NCBI GenBank assembly: GCA_003220495.1
Contig: QHSP01000023.1
Span: 43,886 to 107,885 of the forward strand
Direction of reading: 5' to 3'
Origin: Candidatus Rokuibacteriota bacterium
GTDB lineage: Bacteria; Methylomirabilota; Methylomirabilia; Rokubacteriales; CSP1-6
DNA length: 64,000 nt
Below the pieces are notes generated by a model. That model was not told the DNA's origin and did no database searches. It saw only the letters and a program-made list of their open reading frames with translations. The position numbers and the translations under genes are program-made. Numbering within the stretch: position 1 is the stretch's first letter; each line of letters starts with the position of its first letter. Positions 11,397 through 20,838 of the stretch are shown here, piece by piece.

Positions 11397-11426
11397 ATTC
11401 TAAAGGGAAGTCGGACCGGAGTGCAA
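11397..11426 (-). promoter_or_regulatory. Sigma-70-like promoter of lptC-lptA-lptB
   Basis: On the minus strand, -35 TTGCAC (11426-11421), 18 bp spacer and -10 TAGAAT (11402-11397, 5 of 6 consensus bases). The expected start site near 11390 is about 4 nt before the lptC ATG. The motifs are seen; transcription is inferred. Confidence 0.55.
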
Positions 11427-11483
11427 TTTCGATACCACGCTACCACAGACTCCGGGCTCGAAAAAGGGGAAACACCCTGAAAA

Positions 11484-12464
11484 CTATACGATCTTCGCCC
11501 TGAGTATGTCGTGCAGGTGGATCAGGCCGACGGGCCGACGGGCCTCGTCCACGATGACCAAGCTGGTTATTTGCCAGGTTTCCATCACCTCTAGTGCCTT
11601 GGAAGCCAGGTCCTCGGCGCGGATCGTTTTGGGCTCGGCGCTCGCCATCTGGCCCGCGGAGAGATCGTCGATGGATCGACCGGTCAGGTGGAGCCTCCGG
11701 AGGTCGCCGTCGGTGATGACCCCGGCGAGCCGGCCGGCCCCGTCGATGACCGTGGTCATGCCCTTGCGTTTCTGTGTCATCTCGACGATGACCTCCCGGA
11801 GCGGTGTGCTCTCCGGGACCACGGGGACGGCGTCCCCGGTGAGCATGAGATCCGAGACGCGGAAGAGGGCGCGCCAGCCGAGCGAGCCGCGGGGGTGCAG
11901 CGCCGCGTAGTCCTCCGGGCGGAGCCCACGGAGCTCGAGGAGCGCCAGCGCCAGAGCATCGCCGACGGCCAGCGCGGCCGTGGTGCTCGACGTGGGCGCC
12001 AGATTCATCGGGCACGCCTCTTCGGGTACGCTGACGTCGAGCACGACCTCGCACTGACGCGCCAGGGACGAGGTGGGATTGCCCGTCAGCAGCACGATGG
12101 GCACCCCCAGTCGCTTGAGCGGCGGAAGGATCGCCAGCACCTCGTCCGTCTCTCCGGAGTTCGACAGCGCCAGCACGACGTCGCCGCGCGCGACCATCCC
12201 GAGATCGCCGTGGACCCCTTCGGCCGGATGGAGGAAGTGGGCGGGGGTTCCGGTCGAGGCGAGCGTCGCGGCGATCTTGCGGCCGATCAGCCCCGACTTG
12301 CCCATCCCGGTGACGATCACTCGCCCGCTGCAGCCGCGCAGGAGCTCGACCGCGCGCTCGAAGCGCTCGTCGAGCCTGGGGATGAGCCCGAGGATCGCCT
12401 CGGCCTCGATGCGCAGCACCCGCTCGGCCAGGCGCCGGAGGTCCGGTTTCTTCTCTGCGCTCAC
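11484..12464 (-). CDS. kdsD: Arabinose-5-phosphate isomerase (KpsF/GutQ/KdsD family)
   Basis: 326-residue cytoplasmic enzyme converting ribulose-5-phosphate to arabinose-5-phosphate, the first step of KDO synthesis. The N-terminal SIS domain is visible as [20 protein letters not shown] near residue 52 and [14 protein letters not shown] near 100. [18 protein letters not shown] near residue 195 leads into two CBS domains (about 205-262 and 270-326, with VITDGDLRR and [12 protein letters not shown]). It overlaps kdsA by 4 nt and is directly downstream in the same operon, giving two consecutive KDO steps. A separate KDO-8-phosphate phosphatase is not found nearby. Confidence 0.95.
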   Translation of the reverse strand: MSAEKKPDLRRLAERVLRIEAEAILGLIPRLDERFERAVELLRGCSGRVIVTGMGKSGLIGRKIAATLASTGTPAHFLHPAEGVHGDLGMVARGDVVLALSNSGETDEVLAILPPLKRLGVPIVLLTGNPTSSLARQCEVVLDVSVPEEACPMNLAPTSSTTAALAVGDALALALLELRGLRPEDYAALHPRGSLGWRALFRVSDLMLTGDAVPVVPESTPLREVIVEMTQKRKGMTTVIDGAGRLAGVITDGDLRRLHLTGRSIDDLSAGQMASAEPKTIRAEDLASKALEVMETWQITSLVIVDEARRPVGLIHLHDILRAKIV

Positions 12465-13303
12465 GAATGAGCCGCCGCGCCGATGGCGCCGAGCTGTCCC
12501 AGGAGTCGCGGCAGATCGTCGATGCGCAGCATGTTCGGCCCATCCGAGAGCGAACGCCCGTCGGGCAAGGTGCGATCGGGATCCTCGTGCATCTCCATGA
12601 AGAGCGCGTCGACGCCGAACGCGACCGCGGCGCGCGCCAGCGCGGGCACGTACTCGCGCTCGCCGCCGGAGCGGTCTCCGGCTCCGCCGGGCAGCTGCAC
12701 GGAGTGCGTCGCATCGAAGACGATCGGGTATCCGAAGGCACGCATGATGGCGAGACCGCGCATATCGACGACGAGATTATTGTAGCCGAAGCTCGTGCCC
12801 CGCTCGGTCAACAGAATGGCCTCGTTGCCCTTCGAGAGGATCTTGTCGACGACGTTCTTCATGTCGCGGGGGGCCACGAACTGCCCCTTCTTGACGTTCA
12901 CGGGCTTGCCCGTCGCCGCCGCCGCGAGGATCAGGTCGGTCTGGCGGCAGAGGAACGCCGGAATCTGGATCACGTCGAGAACCTCGGCGGCGGGATCCAC
13001 CTCGCTGACCTGGTGGACGTCCGAGAGCACCGGAACGCGGAGCGTGTCACGCACCCTGCGGAGGATCCGGAGCCCTTCGACGAGCCCCGGCCCGCGGTAG
13101 CTGTTGACCGACGAGCGGTTCGCCTTGTCGTAGGACGATTTGTAGATGAACGGCACCCGACAGTCGGCCGCGATCGTGGCCAGACGCTCGGCGGTCATCA
13201 ACGCGTGCCGCTCGTTCTCGATGGCGCAGGGGCCCCCGATGAGGACGAGCGGCCCGCCGCCGCCGATCGTGAGGGAGCCGACCGCGACCGCACGCGTGGT
13301 CAT
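12461..13303 (-). CDS. kdsA: 3-deoxy-8-phosphooctulonate synthase
   Basis: 280-residue KDO-8-phosphate synthase that condenses arabinose-5-phosphate with phosphoenolpyruvate. Motifs seen are [13 protein letters not shown] near residue 24, [12 protein letters not shown] near 54, DVHQ near 95, FLCRQTDLI near 118, [10 protein letters not shown] near 142, and [12 protein letters not shown] near 200. The CAIEN/CRQTD region is typical of the family; the Cys at about residue 26 is compatible with a metal-dependent enzyme, an inference. The start at 13303 overlaps the pyrG stop by 4 nt and its own stop overlaps kdsD by 4 nt, so pyrG-kdsA-kdsD is a tightly coupled set supplying CTP and KDO for lipid A decoration. 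Confidence 0.96.
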   Translation of the reverse strand: MTTRAVAVGSLTIGGGGPLVLIGGPCAIENERHALMTAERLATIAADCRVPFIYKSSYDKANRSSVNSYRGPGLVEGLRILRRVRDTLRVPVLSDVHQVSEVDPAAEVLDVIQIPAFLCRQTDLILAAAATGKPVNVKKGQFVAPRDMKNVVDKILSKGNEAILLTERGTSFGYNNLVVDMRGLAIMRAFGYPIVFDATHSVQLPGGAGDRSGGEREYVPALARAAVAFGVDALFMEMHEDPDRTLPDGRSLSDGPNMLRIDDLPRLLGQLGAIGAAAHS

Positions 13304-14907
13304 GGCGCGGCGTGCTCGAGCGCGGCCTTGACGAACCCGGCGAAGAGCGGATGCGGCTCCCACGGCCGCGAGCGGAACTCGGGATGGAACTGACCGGCGA
13401 CGAAGTACGGATGCTCGGGGATCTCGATGATCTCGACCAGCTGCTTCTCGGCCCAGATCCCGGAGATGCGCAGGCCCGTCTTCTCGAGGCGCGGGAGATA
13501 GTCGTTGTTCACCTCGTACCGGTGGCGATGACGCTCCTGGATGATCCCCTGCCCGTAGAGCCGCGAGGCCAGGCTGCCCTCGCCCAGGACGATCGGATAG
13601 AGCCCCAGTCGCATCGTGCCGCCCTTGTCGGCGAGCCCGCGCTGCTCGGGAAGGAGGTCGATCACCAGATGCGGCGCCGACGAGTCGAACTCCGAGGAGC
13701 TCGCGCCGCGCAGACCGCAGACGTTGCGGGCGTATTCGATGACCGCGCACTGCATGCCCAGGCAGATCCCGAGGTACGGCACGCGCTGCTCGCGCGCGTA
13801 GCGGACCGCCTCGATCTTGCCCTGGATTCCCCGGTCGCCGAAGCCGCCGGGCACGAGGATGCCGTGGACGCCCGTGAACTGCGCCTCGGCGCCGTCGCGC
13901 TCGATGTGCTCGGCGTCGACCCACTGCACGTCCACGCGCGCCTCGTTGGCGATGCCGCCGTGGGCGAGCGCTTCCACGAGGCTCTTGTAGGAATCCTTCA
14001 GCTCGACGTACTTACCGACCACCGCGATGCGCGTCTCGAGCAGCGGCGACTTCACCCGACGCACCACGGCCTCCCAGCGCGACAGGTCGATTCGCCTCGG
14101 CTCGAGGCCGAGGAGCTTCACGATGATCTCGTCGAGCCCCTCGCGGTGGAAGTTCAGCGGCACCTCGTAGATCGTCTCGACGTCCTTGGCGGTGATGACG
14201 GCCTCTTCCTCGACGTCGCAGAAGAGCGCGATCTTCGACTTGATGCCGGGCGGCAGATAGCGGTCCGTGCGACAGAGCAGGACGTCCGGCTGGATCCCGA
14301 TCGCCCGCAGCTCCTTGACCGAGTGCTGCGTGGCCTTGGTCTTCAGCTCGGAGGCCGCCTGCATGTACGGCACGAGGGTCAGGTGCACGTAGATGACGTT
14401 CTCGCGTCCGACGTCCTTCCTGAACTGGCGGACGGCCTCCAGGAACGGGAGCCCCTCGATGTCGCCGACGGTGCCGCCGACCTCGACGATGACCACGTCG
14501 GTGTCGCGCGAGACCTTGCGGATGGACGCCTTGATCTCGTCGGTGATGTGGGGAATCACCTGGACGGTCCGTCCGAGGTAGTCCCCGCGGCGCTCCTTCT
14601 GGATGACCGAGTAGTAGACCTTGCCGGTCGTCACGTTGTGGTCGCGCGTCACCCGGCTCGAGGTGAACCGCTCGTAGTGGCCCAGATCCAGGTCGGTCTC
14701 GCCCCCGTCGTCGGTCACGAAGACCTCGCCGTGCTGGTAGGGGCTCATGGTCCCCGCGTCCACGTTGATGTACGGATCCATCTTCTGCAGCGTCACGCGG
14801 AAGCCGCGTGCCTCCAGCAGCGCGCCGATCGAGGCCGCCGCCAGACCCTTGCCAAGGGACGACACGACGCCGCCGGTCACGAAGATGTATTTCGGCGCCA
14901 AACTCAT
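13300..14907 (-). CDS. pyrG: CTP synthase
   Basis: 535-residue enzyme making CTP from UTP, ATP and glutamine. The synthetase domain begins with [16 protein letters not shown] (P-loop) and contains [20 protein letters not shown]. The C-terminal class I glutamine amidotransferase has the nucleophile Cys in [12 protein letters not shown] near residue 380 and the His/Glu pair in [15 protein letters not shown] near 510. I use the ATG at 14907, which overlaps the upstream stop (ATGA) and places the P-loop at the usual distance from the N-terminus. Its GAGGAGG sequence is unusually close, directly adjacent to the ATG. An alternative ATG at 14925 adds six residues but has no ribosome site. Confidence 0.96.
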   Translation of the reverse strand: MSLAPKYIFVTGGVVSSLGKGLAAASIGALLEARGFRVTLQKMDPYINVDAGTMSPYQHGEVFVTDDGGETDLDLGHYERFTSSRVTRDHNVTTGKVYYSVIQKERRGDYLGRTVQVIPHITDEIKASIRKVSRDTDVVIVEVGGTVGDIEGLPFLEAVRQFRKDVGRENVIYVHLTLVPYMQAASELKTKATQHSVKELRAIGIQPDVLLCRTDRYLPPGIKSKIALFCDVEEEAVITAKDVETIYEVPLNFHREGLDEIIVKLLGLEPRRIDLSRWEAVVRRVKSPLLETRIAVVGKYVELKDSYKSLVEALAHGGIANEARVDVQWVDAEHIERDGAEAQFTGVHGILVPGGFGDRGIQGKIEAVRYAREQRVPYLGICLGMQCAVIEYARNVCGLRGASSSEFDSSAPHLVIDLLPEQRGLADKGGTMRLGLYPIVLGEGSLASRLYGQGIIQERHRHRYEVNNDYLPRLEKTGLRISGIWAEKQLVEIIEIPEHPYFVAGQFHPEFRSRPWEPHPLFAGFVKAALEHAAP

Positions 14908-16544
14908 CCTCCTCTCGCGATCCATTGTCGGACGTGCGCTTCTTCCATGGCCCGGCTCGCGAGCCTCCCGTCCAGCCGCGCGTCCCGCATCTCCGCCAGG
15001 ACGCGCGCGACGGCGGGGCCGCGCGGGACCCCGAGCGCGACGACGTCGTCGCCGCTCAGGGAGACGATGCGCGGATCGAGGCCGGCGAACCAGTCGACCG
15101 CTTCGCGGACCTCGCGCTCGCCGGTGAGCCAGAGCCACGCGAGCTCGAGGGGCGCGCAGGCTCGAAGCTCGCGCGCGCGCTCGCTGGGCGCTCCGGCGGC
15201 CGCCAGGCGCGCGGCGAGCGCCCCGCCGTGGGCGTGCGCGCGCTCGAGGACGGCCAGCGGCCCGCCCGCGAACCCGAGCCTCGTGAAGAGCGCACCGGCC
15301 GCCGGCGGCGAGTCCGCCAGGGCGAGCGCCGCGAGCCCGACGGCGTCGACGTCGAGCCCGCGACCGCGGGCCCAGGCGAGCGCCTCGGGCAGCGCGCCGA
15401 GGCGGCGCCGGCTCGGCGTGGTGAACCGGTAGCCCGGGTCCAGCAGCCGGAAGGCACCCGAGCGCCCGAGCCGGAGGAGGATGGGTCCGGCCTGGGATTC
15501 GCTCAGGATCAGCTCGAGCTCGGCGGCGATTCGCTGACCGGAGAGCGCCGCGTAGGGAACGAGGCGCAGGGCCAGCGCCTGCGCGCGGGTCGTGGCGCCG
15601 TCGGGCGAGAGCCCGAGCCGCGCGGCGTATCGCGCCGCCCGGAAGATGCGAGTCGGATCCTCGACGTAGGAGAGCGGGTGCAGCACGCGGAGCCGGCGTC
15701 GCGCCAGGTCGAGCCGGCCCCCGAGCGGATCGATCAAGCCGAAATCGCGGGAGGCGAGCTCGATCGCCATCGCGTTGACCGTGAAGTCGCGCCGCCGCAG
15801 ATCCGCGGCGATCCCCGCGGGCAGCACGCGCGGCAGCGCGCCCGGAGCCTCGTAGCGCTCCGAGCGTGACGTGGCCACGTCGATCCGCCCAAACCTCGGC
15901 GTGTCGACCGACGCGGTCAGGAATCGGTGGTGCTCGACGACGGAGCCGCCGAGCGCTCGAGCGAGATCGCGCGCGAGCACGCGGCCGTCGCCCTCGACGA
16001 CGATGTCGAGATCGCGCCGAGCAGGCGTGGCGCCGCGCCACAGATCGCGGACGAGCCCGCCGACCAGGTACGCGCGGCCATCCTGCTCCTCGGCGATGCG
16101 GCCGATCGTCTCGAGCAGCTCTTGGACCTCTCCCGGCAGGCCACGGGTGACGCGGCCGGCCGCCGAGGCGTCGGCGAGCCGGACGCCGGCGGCGCGGCCG
16201 CTGACGGCGCCCGCGGCGCCTCGCGAGCCTCGTACCACGACGAGCGGCGCGCCGGCCGCGAGCAGGCGGCGGACCTTCGCCTCGCTCGCCGCCGGGTCGA
16301 CGCCGGGCAACGCACGCGAGAGCTGCGCCGCCCGGAGCGCGCCGAGACCGAGCGACGTCGCGCGGACGAGGTCGTCCCGCAGCACGTACGCCGCGCCGGC
16401 CGCGATCACGCCGGCGTTCCGCTTGCGCGCGAGCACGAGCGCCTCGGCCACGCCGACGCCGGCGGGCGCCGCCGCGACCGCGACGTCGACGAGGTCGGTC
16501 GCCGCAAGACTGACCTGGGGGTACACGTGAGCCCGCTTTGCCAT
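14904..16544 (-). CDS. tRNA nucleotidyltransferase / poly(A) polymerase head-domain protein with CBS-like N-terminus
   Basis: 546-residue protein. Residues about 1-165 contain CBS-like segments ([38 protein letters not shown]). The nucleotidyltransferase head follows near residue 170 with [11 protein letters not shown], the catalytic pair in [24 protein letters not shown], and [17 protein letters not shown] helical tail follows. Proteins of this architecture add A (or CCA) to tRNA 3' ends. Longer relatives also carry an N-terminal DHH phosphoesterase domain, which is missing here. Start ATG at 16544 is 2 bp after the recombinase stop, and the stop overlaps pyrG by 4 nt. Whether it adds CC, A or CCA cannot be told. 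Confidence 0.85.
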   Translation of the reverse strand: MAKRAHVYPQVSLAATDLVDVAVAAAPAGVGVAEALVLARKRNAGVIAAGAAYVLRDDLVRATSLGLGALRAAQLSRALPGVDPAASEAKVRRLLAAGAPLVVVRGSRGAAGAVSGRAAGVRLADASAAGRVTRGLPGEVQELLETIGRIAEEQDGRAYLVGGLVRDLWRGATPARRDLDIVVEGDGRVLARDLARALGGSVVEHHRFLTASVDTPRFGRIDVATSRSERYEAPGALPRVLPAGIAADLRRRDFTVNAMAIELASRDFGLIDPLGGRLDLARRRLRVLHPLSYVEDPTRIFRAARYAARLGLSPDGATTRAQALALRLVPYAALSGQRIAAELELILSESQAGPILLRLGRSGAFRLLDPGYRFTTPSRRRLGALPEALAWARGRGLDVDAVGLAALALADSPPAAGALFTRLGFAGGPLAVLERAHAHGGALAARLAAAGAPSERARELRACAPLELAWLWLTGEREVREAVDWFAGLDPRIVSLSGDDVVALGVPRGPAVARVLAEMRDARLDGRLASRAMEEAHVRQWIARGG

Positions 16545-16546
16545 GC

Positions 16547-17431
16547 TCACGCCCGTGGGTGGAAGCGCCGGTACATTTGCAGCAGGGTCGCCGACGGCAG
16601 GTGCGTGTAGATCTGCGTCGTCGCGATGTCGGCGTGACCGAGCATGGCCTGGATCGAGCGCAGATCGGCGCCGCCTTCGAGCAGATGGCTCGCGAACGAA
16701 TGCCGCAGGACGTGAGGCGAGATGCGCTGGCGGAGACCGGCCCGCGTGGCGGCGTGCCGCACGATCGTCCACAGCGACTGGCGCGAGAGGCGCCCCCCGC
16801 GCGGGTTCACGAACAGGCGGCCGCTGTCGCGGACGCGCGTGTACAGGGCGCGGACGTCCCGGAGGTAGCGGCTCACCCACTGCGTCGCTTCGCCGCCGAC
16901 GGGAACGAGGCGCTGCTTCTGGCCCTTTCCCGTGCACACCACGTAGCCCGCGCTCAGGTTGACGTCGTCCAGGGTCAGGCCGAGACACTCGGAAGCGCGC
17001 ATGCCCGTGGCGTACAGGAGCTCGAGCACGGCGCGGTCCCGCACGCCGCGCGGCCCGCTCAGGTCCGGCGACTCGACGAGCGCCGCGATGACCTCGCGCG
17101 ACAGCGTCCGCGGAAGCGCCCGCGCGCGCCGCGGTGTTTCGAGATGCTCGGTGGGATCGCGTCGCAGCGCGCCCTCGCGAACCAGATGCCGGTAGAGACC
17201 GCGGAGCGCCGAGATACGTCGCGCGACGCTCGCCGGGCGCAGGCCGCGGGTGCGCAGACGCTCCAGGTATCCGACGATGTCGTCGGGCCCGGCGCGGCGC
17301 AGACTGCGGTGGTGATCGTGGAGGAACTGGGTGAAGTCGGCGAGATCGCGGCGGTAGGCACTGAGAGTATTTCGGGAGGCCCCCCTCTCTGCCTGGAGGG
17401 CGCCGAGATACTCGACTACCGCATCGGTCAT
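16547..17431 (-). CDS. Tyrosine recombinase XerC/XerD family
   Basis: 294-residue site-specific recombinase. The N-terminal SAM-like core-binding domain (residues 1-90) contains [15 protein letters not shown]. The catalytic domain shows the Arg in [12 protein letters not shown] near 150, Lys in CTGKGQKQR near 173, HVLRHSF (H-x-x-R) near 244, the second His in [13 protein letters not shown] near 267, and the Tyr of that motif as nucleophile. The length and motif order match chromosomal XerC/XerD, which resolve dimers at dif, rather than phage integrases. There are no adjacent mobile genes or attachment sites. Which of XerC or XerD it is cannot be decided without a tree. Confidence 0.92.
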   Translation of the reverse strand: MTDAVVEYLGALQAERGASRNTLSAYRRDLADFTQFLHDHHRSLRRAGPDDIVGYLERLRTRGLRPASVARRISALRGLYRHLVREGALRRDPTEHLETPRRARALPRTLSREVIAALVESPDLSGPRGVRDRAVLELLYATGMRASECLGLTLDDVNLSAGYVVCTGKGQKQRLVPVGGEATQWVSRYLRDVRALYTRVRDSGRLFVNPRGGRLSRQSLWTIVRHAATRAGLRQRISPHVLRHSFASHLLEGGADLRSIQAMLGHADIATTQIYTHLPSATLLQMYRRFHPRA

Positions 17432-17517
17432 AGAGTGACCACGTCGGATTCTATCACGACGCTCGGCAATCGAGAAGGGCGCGCGCGAGTGCGACGCGCG
17501 TCGTGGATCGCGTCGCG

Positions 17518-19089
17518 TCAGAGCGCGGCGTCGCGCTCGCGCCGACGGGCGAGGCCGAGGAGCGCGGTGCGCTCGGAGATGCCGAGCGCCGCGCTGGCGG
17601 CCCAGAAAGCTCCGGTGCCGGCCGCGATCGTCGCCGCGAGCCACGCCGCGTCGACCACGAATGACGGGTGCGGCGGCCACCACGCGAGCGCGAGCCAGCA
17701 CAGCGCCGCGAGCGGCGCCGATGCCAGCAGCGTTCTCGCCGCGCCGTCGACGAGCGCGCGCCCGCCGAGTCGGCCGAGCCGCAGCCGCGCGATCACCAGG
17801 AGCGCCAGCAGATTCACGTAGGCGCCGACCGATGCGGCGCCGGCGAGGCCGGCGTGGCCGAGCGGTCCCATCAGCGCGAGGGCCGCCACGACGTTGGCGA
17901 CGATCGAGACGATCCCCCATCGGACGGCCGTGGCGGCCTCGCTCCGCGCGTAGAAGGTCTGCGCCACGATGCGCGAGCCGGCGAAGCCGGCGAGGCCGAC
18001 CGCGTACCACGCGAGCGCCTCCGCAGTGGCCGCGGTCTCCGCCGGACCGAACCGGCCGCGCTCGAACAGCACGCGCACGATCGGCGTGCGCAGCGCCACC
18101 AGGCCGACGGTGGCCGGCACCGACACGTAGAGCGCGAGGCGGAGGGCGAAGTTCAACGTGTCCGCCAGCGCGCGGTCGTCCCGGGCCGCCGCGTGGCGCG
18201 ACATCACCGGCAGCGAGGCCGAAGCGAGCGCGATCCCGAACACGCCGAGCGGGAACTCCATCACGCGGTCGGCGTAGTAGAGATACGAGATCGAGCCCAG
18301 CGGTAGCAGCGAGGCGAGCAAGGTGTTGACGAACACCATCAGCTGCACCGCCGCCAGGCCGAAGACCGCCGGCAGCAGGAGCCGCGTGATCCTCCTGATC
18401 GCCGGGTGGCGGAGGTCGCGCGAGGGCATCACCAGGAGCCCGCACGCTGAGAGGGTTGGCACCTGCACGACGAGCTGCCCGACGCCGCCCGCGAGCACGC
18501 CGATCGCCAGCGAGACGATCGGCTGATCGAGATAACGCGGGAGCAGCACGACGGCGACGATCATCCCGACGTTGAGCACCGCCGGGCCGATCGCGCTCGC
18601 GAAAAACCGCCCCTGCGAGTTGAGGACGCCCGTGGCCATCGCGGCGAGCCCGACGAGGATCAAGTACGGAAACATGATCCGCGTCAGCGACACCGCCAGC
18701 GAGGCCTGCGCCGGATCGTTCATGAAGCCCGGCGCGATCGCCTGGAGGATGGCGGGCGCGAACAGGATGCCGAGCACCGTGGTCACCGTCAGCGCCAGGA
18801 GCGAAAGCCCGAGGACGGCGCGCAGCATGCGATGGAGCTCGGGCCGATCCTCGCGCGCCATGTAGTCGGTGAAGACCGGGATCATCGCGGTGGACAGCGC
18901 GCCTTCGGCGAGGAGCCGCCGGAGGATGTTGGGGATGCGGAAGGCCACGAAGAACGCGTCGGTGACGGGCCCGGCGCCGAAGGCCCTCGCGACGACCATG
19001 TCTCGCACGAACCCGAGGAGCCGGCTCAGCAGGGTCGCGCCGGCGATGCCGCCGAGCGCCTGGACGACCTGCCCCTCGCTCGCGCTCAC
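17518..19089 (-). CDS. murJ: Lipid II flippase MurJ
   Basis: About 523-residue polytopic inner-membrane protein of the MurJ/MviN (MOP) family, which flips lipid II for peptidoglycan synthesis. It has around 14 hydrophobic helices. Family motifs include SRLLGFVRDMVVARAFGAG near residue 22, RIPNILRRLLAEGALSTAMIPVF near 48 (two parts), and FPLGVFGIALASASLPVMS near 255. I prefer the GTG at 19089, because GAGG lies 9-10 nt before it and this start fits the family. An ATG at 19116 would add nine residues without a ribosome site. It is divergent from rpsT. Confidence 0.92.
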   Translation of the reverse strand: MSASEGQVVQALGGIAGATLLSRLLGFVRDMVVARAFGAGPVTDAFFVAFRIPNILRRLLAEGALSTAMIPVFTDYMAREDRPELHRMLRAVLGLSLLALTVTTVLGILFAPAILQAIAPGFMNDPAQASLAVSLTRIMFPYLILVGLAAMATGVLNSQGRFFASAIGPAVLNVGMIVAVVLLPRYLDQPIVSLAIGVLAGGVGQLVVQVPTLSACGLLVMPSRDLRHPAIRRITRLLLPAVFGLAAVQLMVFVNTLLASLLPLGSISYLYYADRVMEFPLGVFGIALASASLPVMSRHAAARDDRALADTLNFALRLALYVSVPATVGLVALRTPIVRVLFERGRFGPAETAATAEALAWYAVGLAGFAGSRIVAQTFYARSEAATAVRWGIVSIVANVVAALALMGPLGHAGLAGAASVGAYVNLLALLVIARLRLGRLGGRALVDGAARTLLASAPLAALCWLALAWWPPHPSFVVDAAWLAATIAAGTGAFWAASAALGISERTALLGLARRRERDAAL

Positions 19090-19163
19090 CTTGAAATTCC
19101 TCGGCCCCTGCGGCATGATGCAACGCGGACTCGACATCGACCCGAACGACGAGGAGCTCTGAT

Positions 19164-19415
19164 TTGGCGAACACGAAGTCGGCAAAGAAGCGGATTCGAC
19201 AGAGCGAGCGCCGGCGCCTGCGCAACCGGGCCACGCGCTCGAAGCTCCGCGGCGCGATCAAGACGGCGCGCGGCGCCGAGGGCGCCGCGAAGCCCGCCGC
19301 CGTCCTCGAGGCGATCCGCGCGCTCGACAAAGCCGTCAGCAAGGGTGTGGTCCATCGCAACACGGCCGCGCGCAAGAAGTCCGCGCTCGCCCGCCGCCTC
19401 GTCGCCGCGACCTAG
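19164..19415 (+). CDS. rpsT: 30S ribosomal protein S20
   Basis: 83-residue basic protein, complete. It begins with ANTKSAKKRIRQSERRRLRN, the classic S20 N-terminus, and ends in ARRLVAAT. It binds 16S rRNA and stabilises the 30S subunit. The start codon is TTG (19164-19166), with GAGGAG 7 nt upstream; a TTG start of rpsT is also known in E. coli, where it is linked to autoregulation. It is the only plus-strand gene in the first 37 kb and is divergent from murJ, a common arrangement. Confidence 0.97.
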   Translation: MANTKSAKKRIRQSERRRLRNRATRSKLRGAIKTARGAEGAAKPAAVLEAIRALDKAVSKGVVHRNTAARKKSALARRLVAAT

Positions 19416-19432
19416 CACCCCGGTCCTCTTCA

Positions 19433-19463
19433 CGCGCCTCGGCCCCGGCCGGGGCGCCCCGCG
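19433..19463. terminator. GC-rich palindrome between convergent rpsT and ceramidase-like gene
   Basis: The 52 bp gap between two convergent stops contains a perfect palindrome, GCCCCGGCCGGGGC (19442-19455), followed by GGGGCGCCCC. It could terminate both transcripts, but there is no T run. Its first 12 bases and last 8 bases match the reverse complement of the dispersed repeat at 34554 and 55778, so it may be a diverged copy of that family. Confidence 0.4.
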
Positions 19464-19467
19464 CCGC

Positions 19468-20838
19468 TCATCGCGACCCGGTTCCCGGCTCGCACGTCGC
19501 GGCCGCGCGCGTCGCCGAGCCCGACTTCGGGCCGAGCCCACGCAGCAGGTCGATCGCCGCCTCCGTGAGACAGCGGCCGGCCGATCGGCCGTAGACTGTC
19601 GCGCACGCGACGTACTTGCCGCCGCGCGCGTCCTCGGGTGTCGTGAAATACCCGAGGTAGTCGTTCGAGAGCCCCGCCACGACGACCGACGCGAAGCGCG
19701 CGTGCGCCTCGCGCTTGATCGTCTGGCCGAGCGCCGTCTGCAGCTCGCCCGGAACCGTCACCCACGCGGTGTCCCCGAGCGCGCCCGCGACGAGCGACAC
19801 GGCGCGCGGCATCGCTCGACCGAGCGGAACCGCGAAGAAGCGGGGCACCCAGCTGCCGAAGCAGCGCTCGAGCGACACGGCCGCCGCCGGCAGCTGGACC
19901 CGTCGTTCCGCGACCCGCAAGGTCGTGACGGGCCCCGGCCGTGCTTGCGTCCAGCCGACCTCGACCGCCGCGGCCAGTGCGGCGGCCGTCTCGATCATCG
20001 CGGCCTCGCCGTGGCGGGCGGGGCTTACGTCGCCGACCGCGCCGTTGACGAAGAGAGCCGGCACCCCGAGCTTCTGCTCGAGCCGCGCGGACGCGATGCC
20101 CATGACGTCGCCCGACAGGCGCAGGTTGCTCGCCGAGAGCATGGTCCCGTGAATCGTGAAGTTCCACACCAGCGCGAGCGGCGATCCGCTGAGAGCCGTG
20201 AGCTTCAGCACGACGATCTCCAGGTCGAGCGGCTTGCCCAGCCGGCTTACGGTCACCGCGGGCGCCGAGACGCTGGTCGCCGCCACGAGCGCCGGGGCCC
20301 GCGCGCGGTCCGCCCGCTGGATCGCCGACACGGCGCTCGCCACGAGCGCGTCGCGCACCTCAGGGTCGAGCCGGTCCACGGCGACGAAGCCCACGAGTCC
20401 CGAGCCCATGAAGGCGCCGGGTCCCGAATGGGTATGGGAGGCCGAGACGACGAGAGCCGTGGCGGGAACGCCCGAGCGGGTGAGCCGGTCCCGGACCATG
20501 TCGACGAATGCACGGTCCACGGCGATGAGGTCGAGCGTGACCCACGCGAGCCGAGTCGCTCCCGCTTCGAGCACGAGCGCGCGCGTCATCAACGGATCGC
20601 GCTCCCCGATCGAGGGCTTGAACCAGAACGCGTGGGCGTGGCGGTCGAAGACGTCGGGCAACAGGAGGCGCCGCTTCATCGAGCCGTAGCCGGCCAGCGG
20701 TGTTCCGGACGGGACGCGCAGGGTGTCGGACGCCGCGCCGGCGGTCACGCACTCCGCGCAGGGCACGGCGGCGGTCGCGATTCCCGTGACGCCGGCGCCG
20801 GCCAGGAGGAGGGCCAGGGCGAGCGAGCGGCCGATCAC
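19468..20838 (-). CDS. Secreted neutral/alkaline ceramidase-like hydrolase
   Basis: 456-residue protein with a signal peptide (RSLALALLLAGAGVTGIATA). It carries hallmarks of the non-lysosomal ceramidase catalytic domain: SASHTHSGPGAF near residue 145 and NFTIHGTML near 235, which in Pseudomonas ceramidase supply zinc-binding His, and NGAVGDVSPARHG near 275, matching the active-site GDVSP motif. It lacks the C-terminal Ig-like domain of about 150 residues found in full-length ceramidases. The substrate is therefore uncertain; it may be an amidase of lipids or an unrelated hydrolase on the same fold. Start is GTG at 20838, overlapping the holA stop (GTGA). Confidence 0.75.
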   Translation of the reverse strand: MIGRSLALALLLAGAGVTGIATAAVPCAECVTAGAASDTLRVPSGTPLAGYGSMKRRLLLPDVFDRHAHAFWFKPSIGERDPLMTRALVLEAGATRLAWVTLDLIAVDRAFVDMVRDRLTRSGVPATALVVSASHTHSGPGAFMGSGLVGFVAVDRLDPEVRDALVASAVSAIQRADRARAPALVAATSVSAPAVTVSRLGKPLDLEIVVLKLTALSGSPLALVWNFTIHGTMLSASNLRLSGDVMGIASARLEQKLGVPALFVNGAVGDVSPARHGEAAMIETAAALAAAVEVGWTQARPGPVTTLRVAERRVQLPAAAVSLERCFGSWVPRFFAVPLGRAMPRAVSLVAGALGDTAWVTVPGELQTALGQTIKREAHARFASVVVAGLSNDYLGYFTTPEDARGGKYVACATVYGRSAGRCLTEAAIDLLRGLGPKSGSATRAAATCEPGTGSR

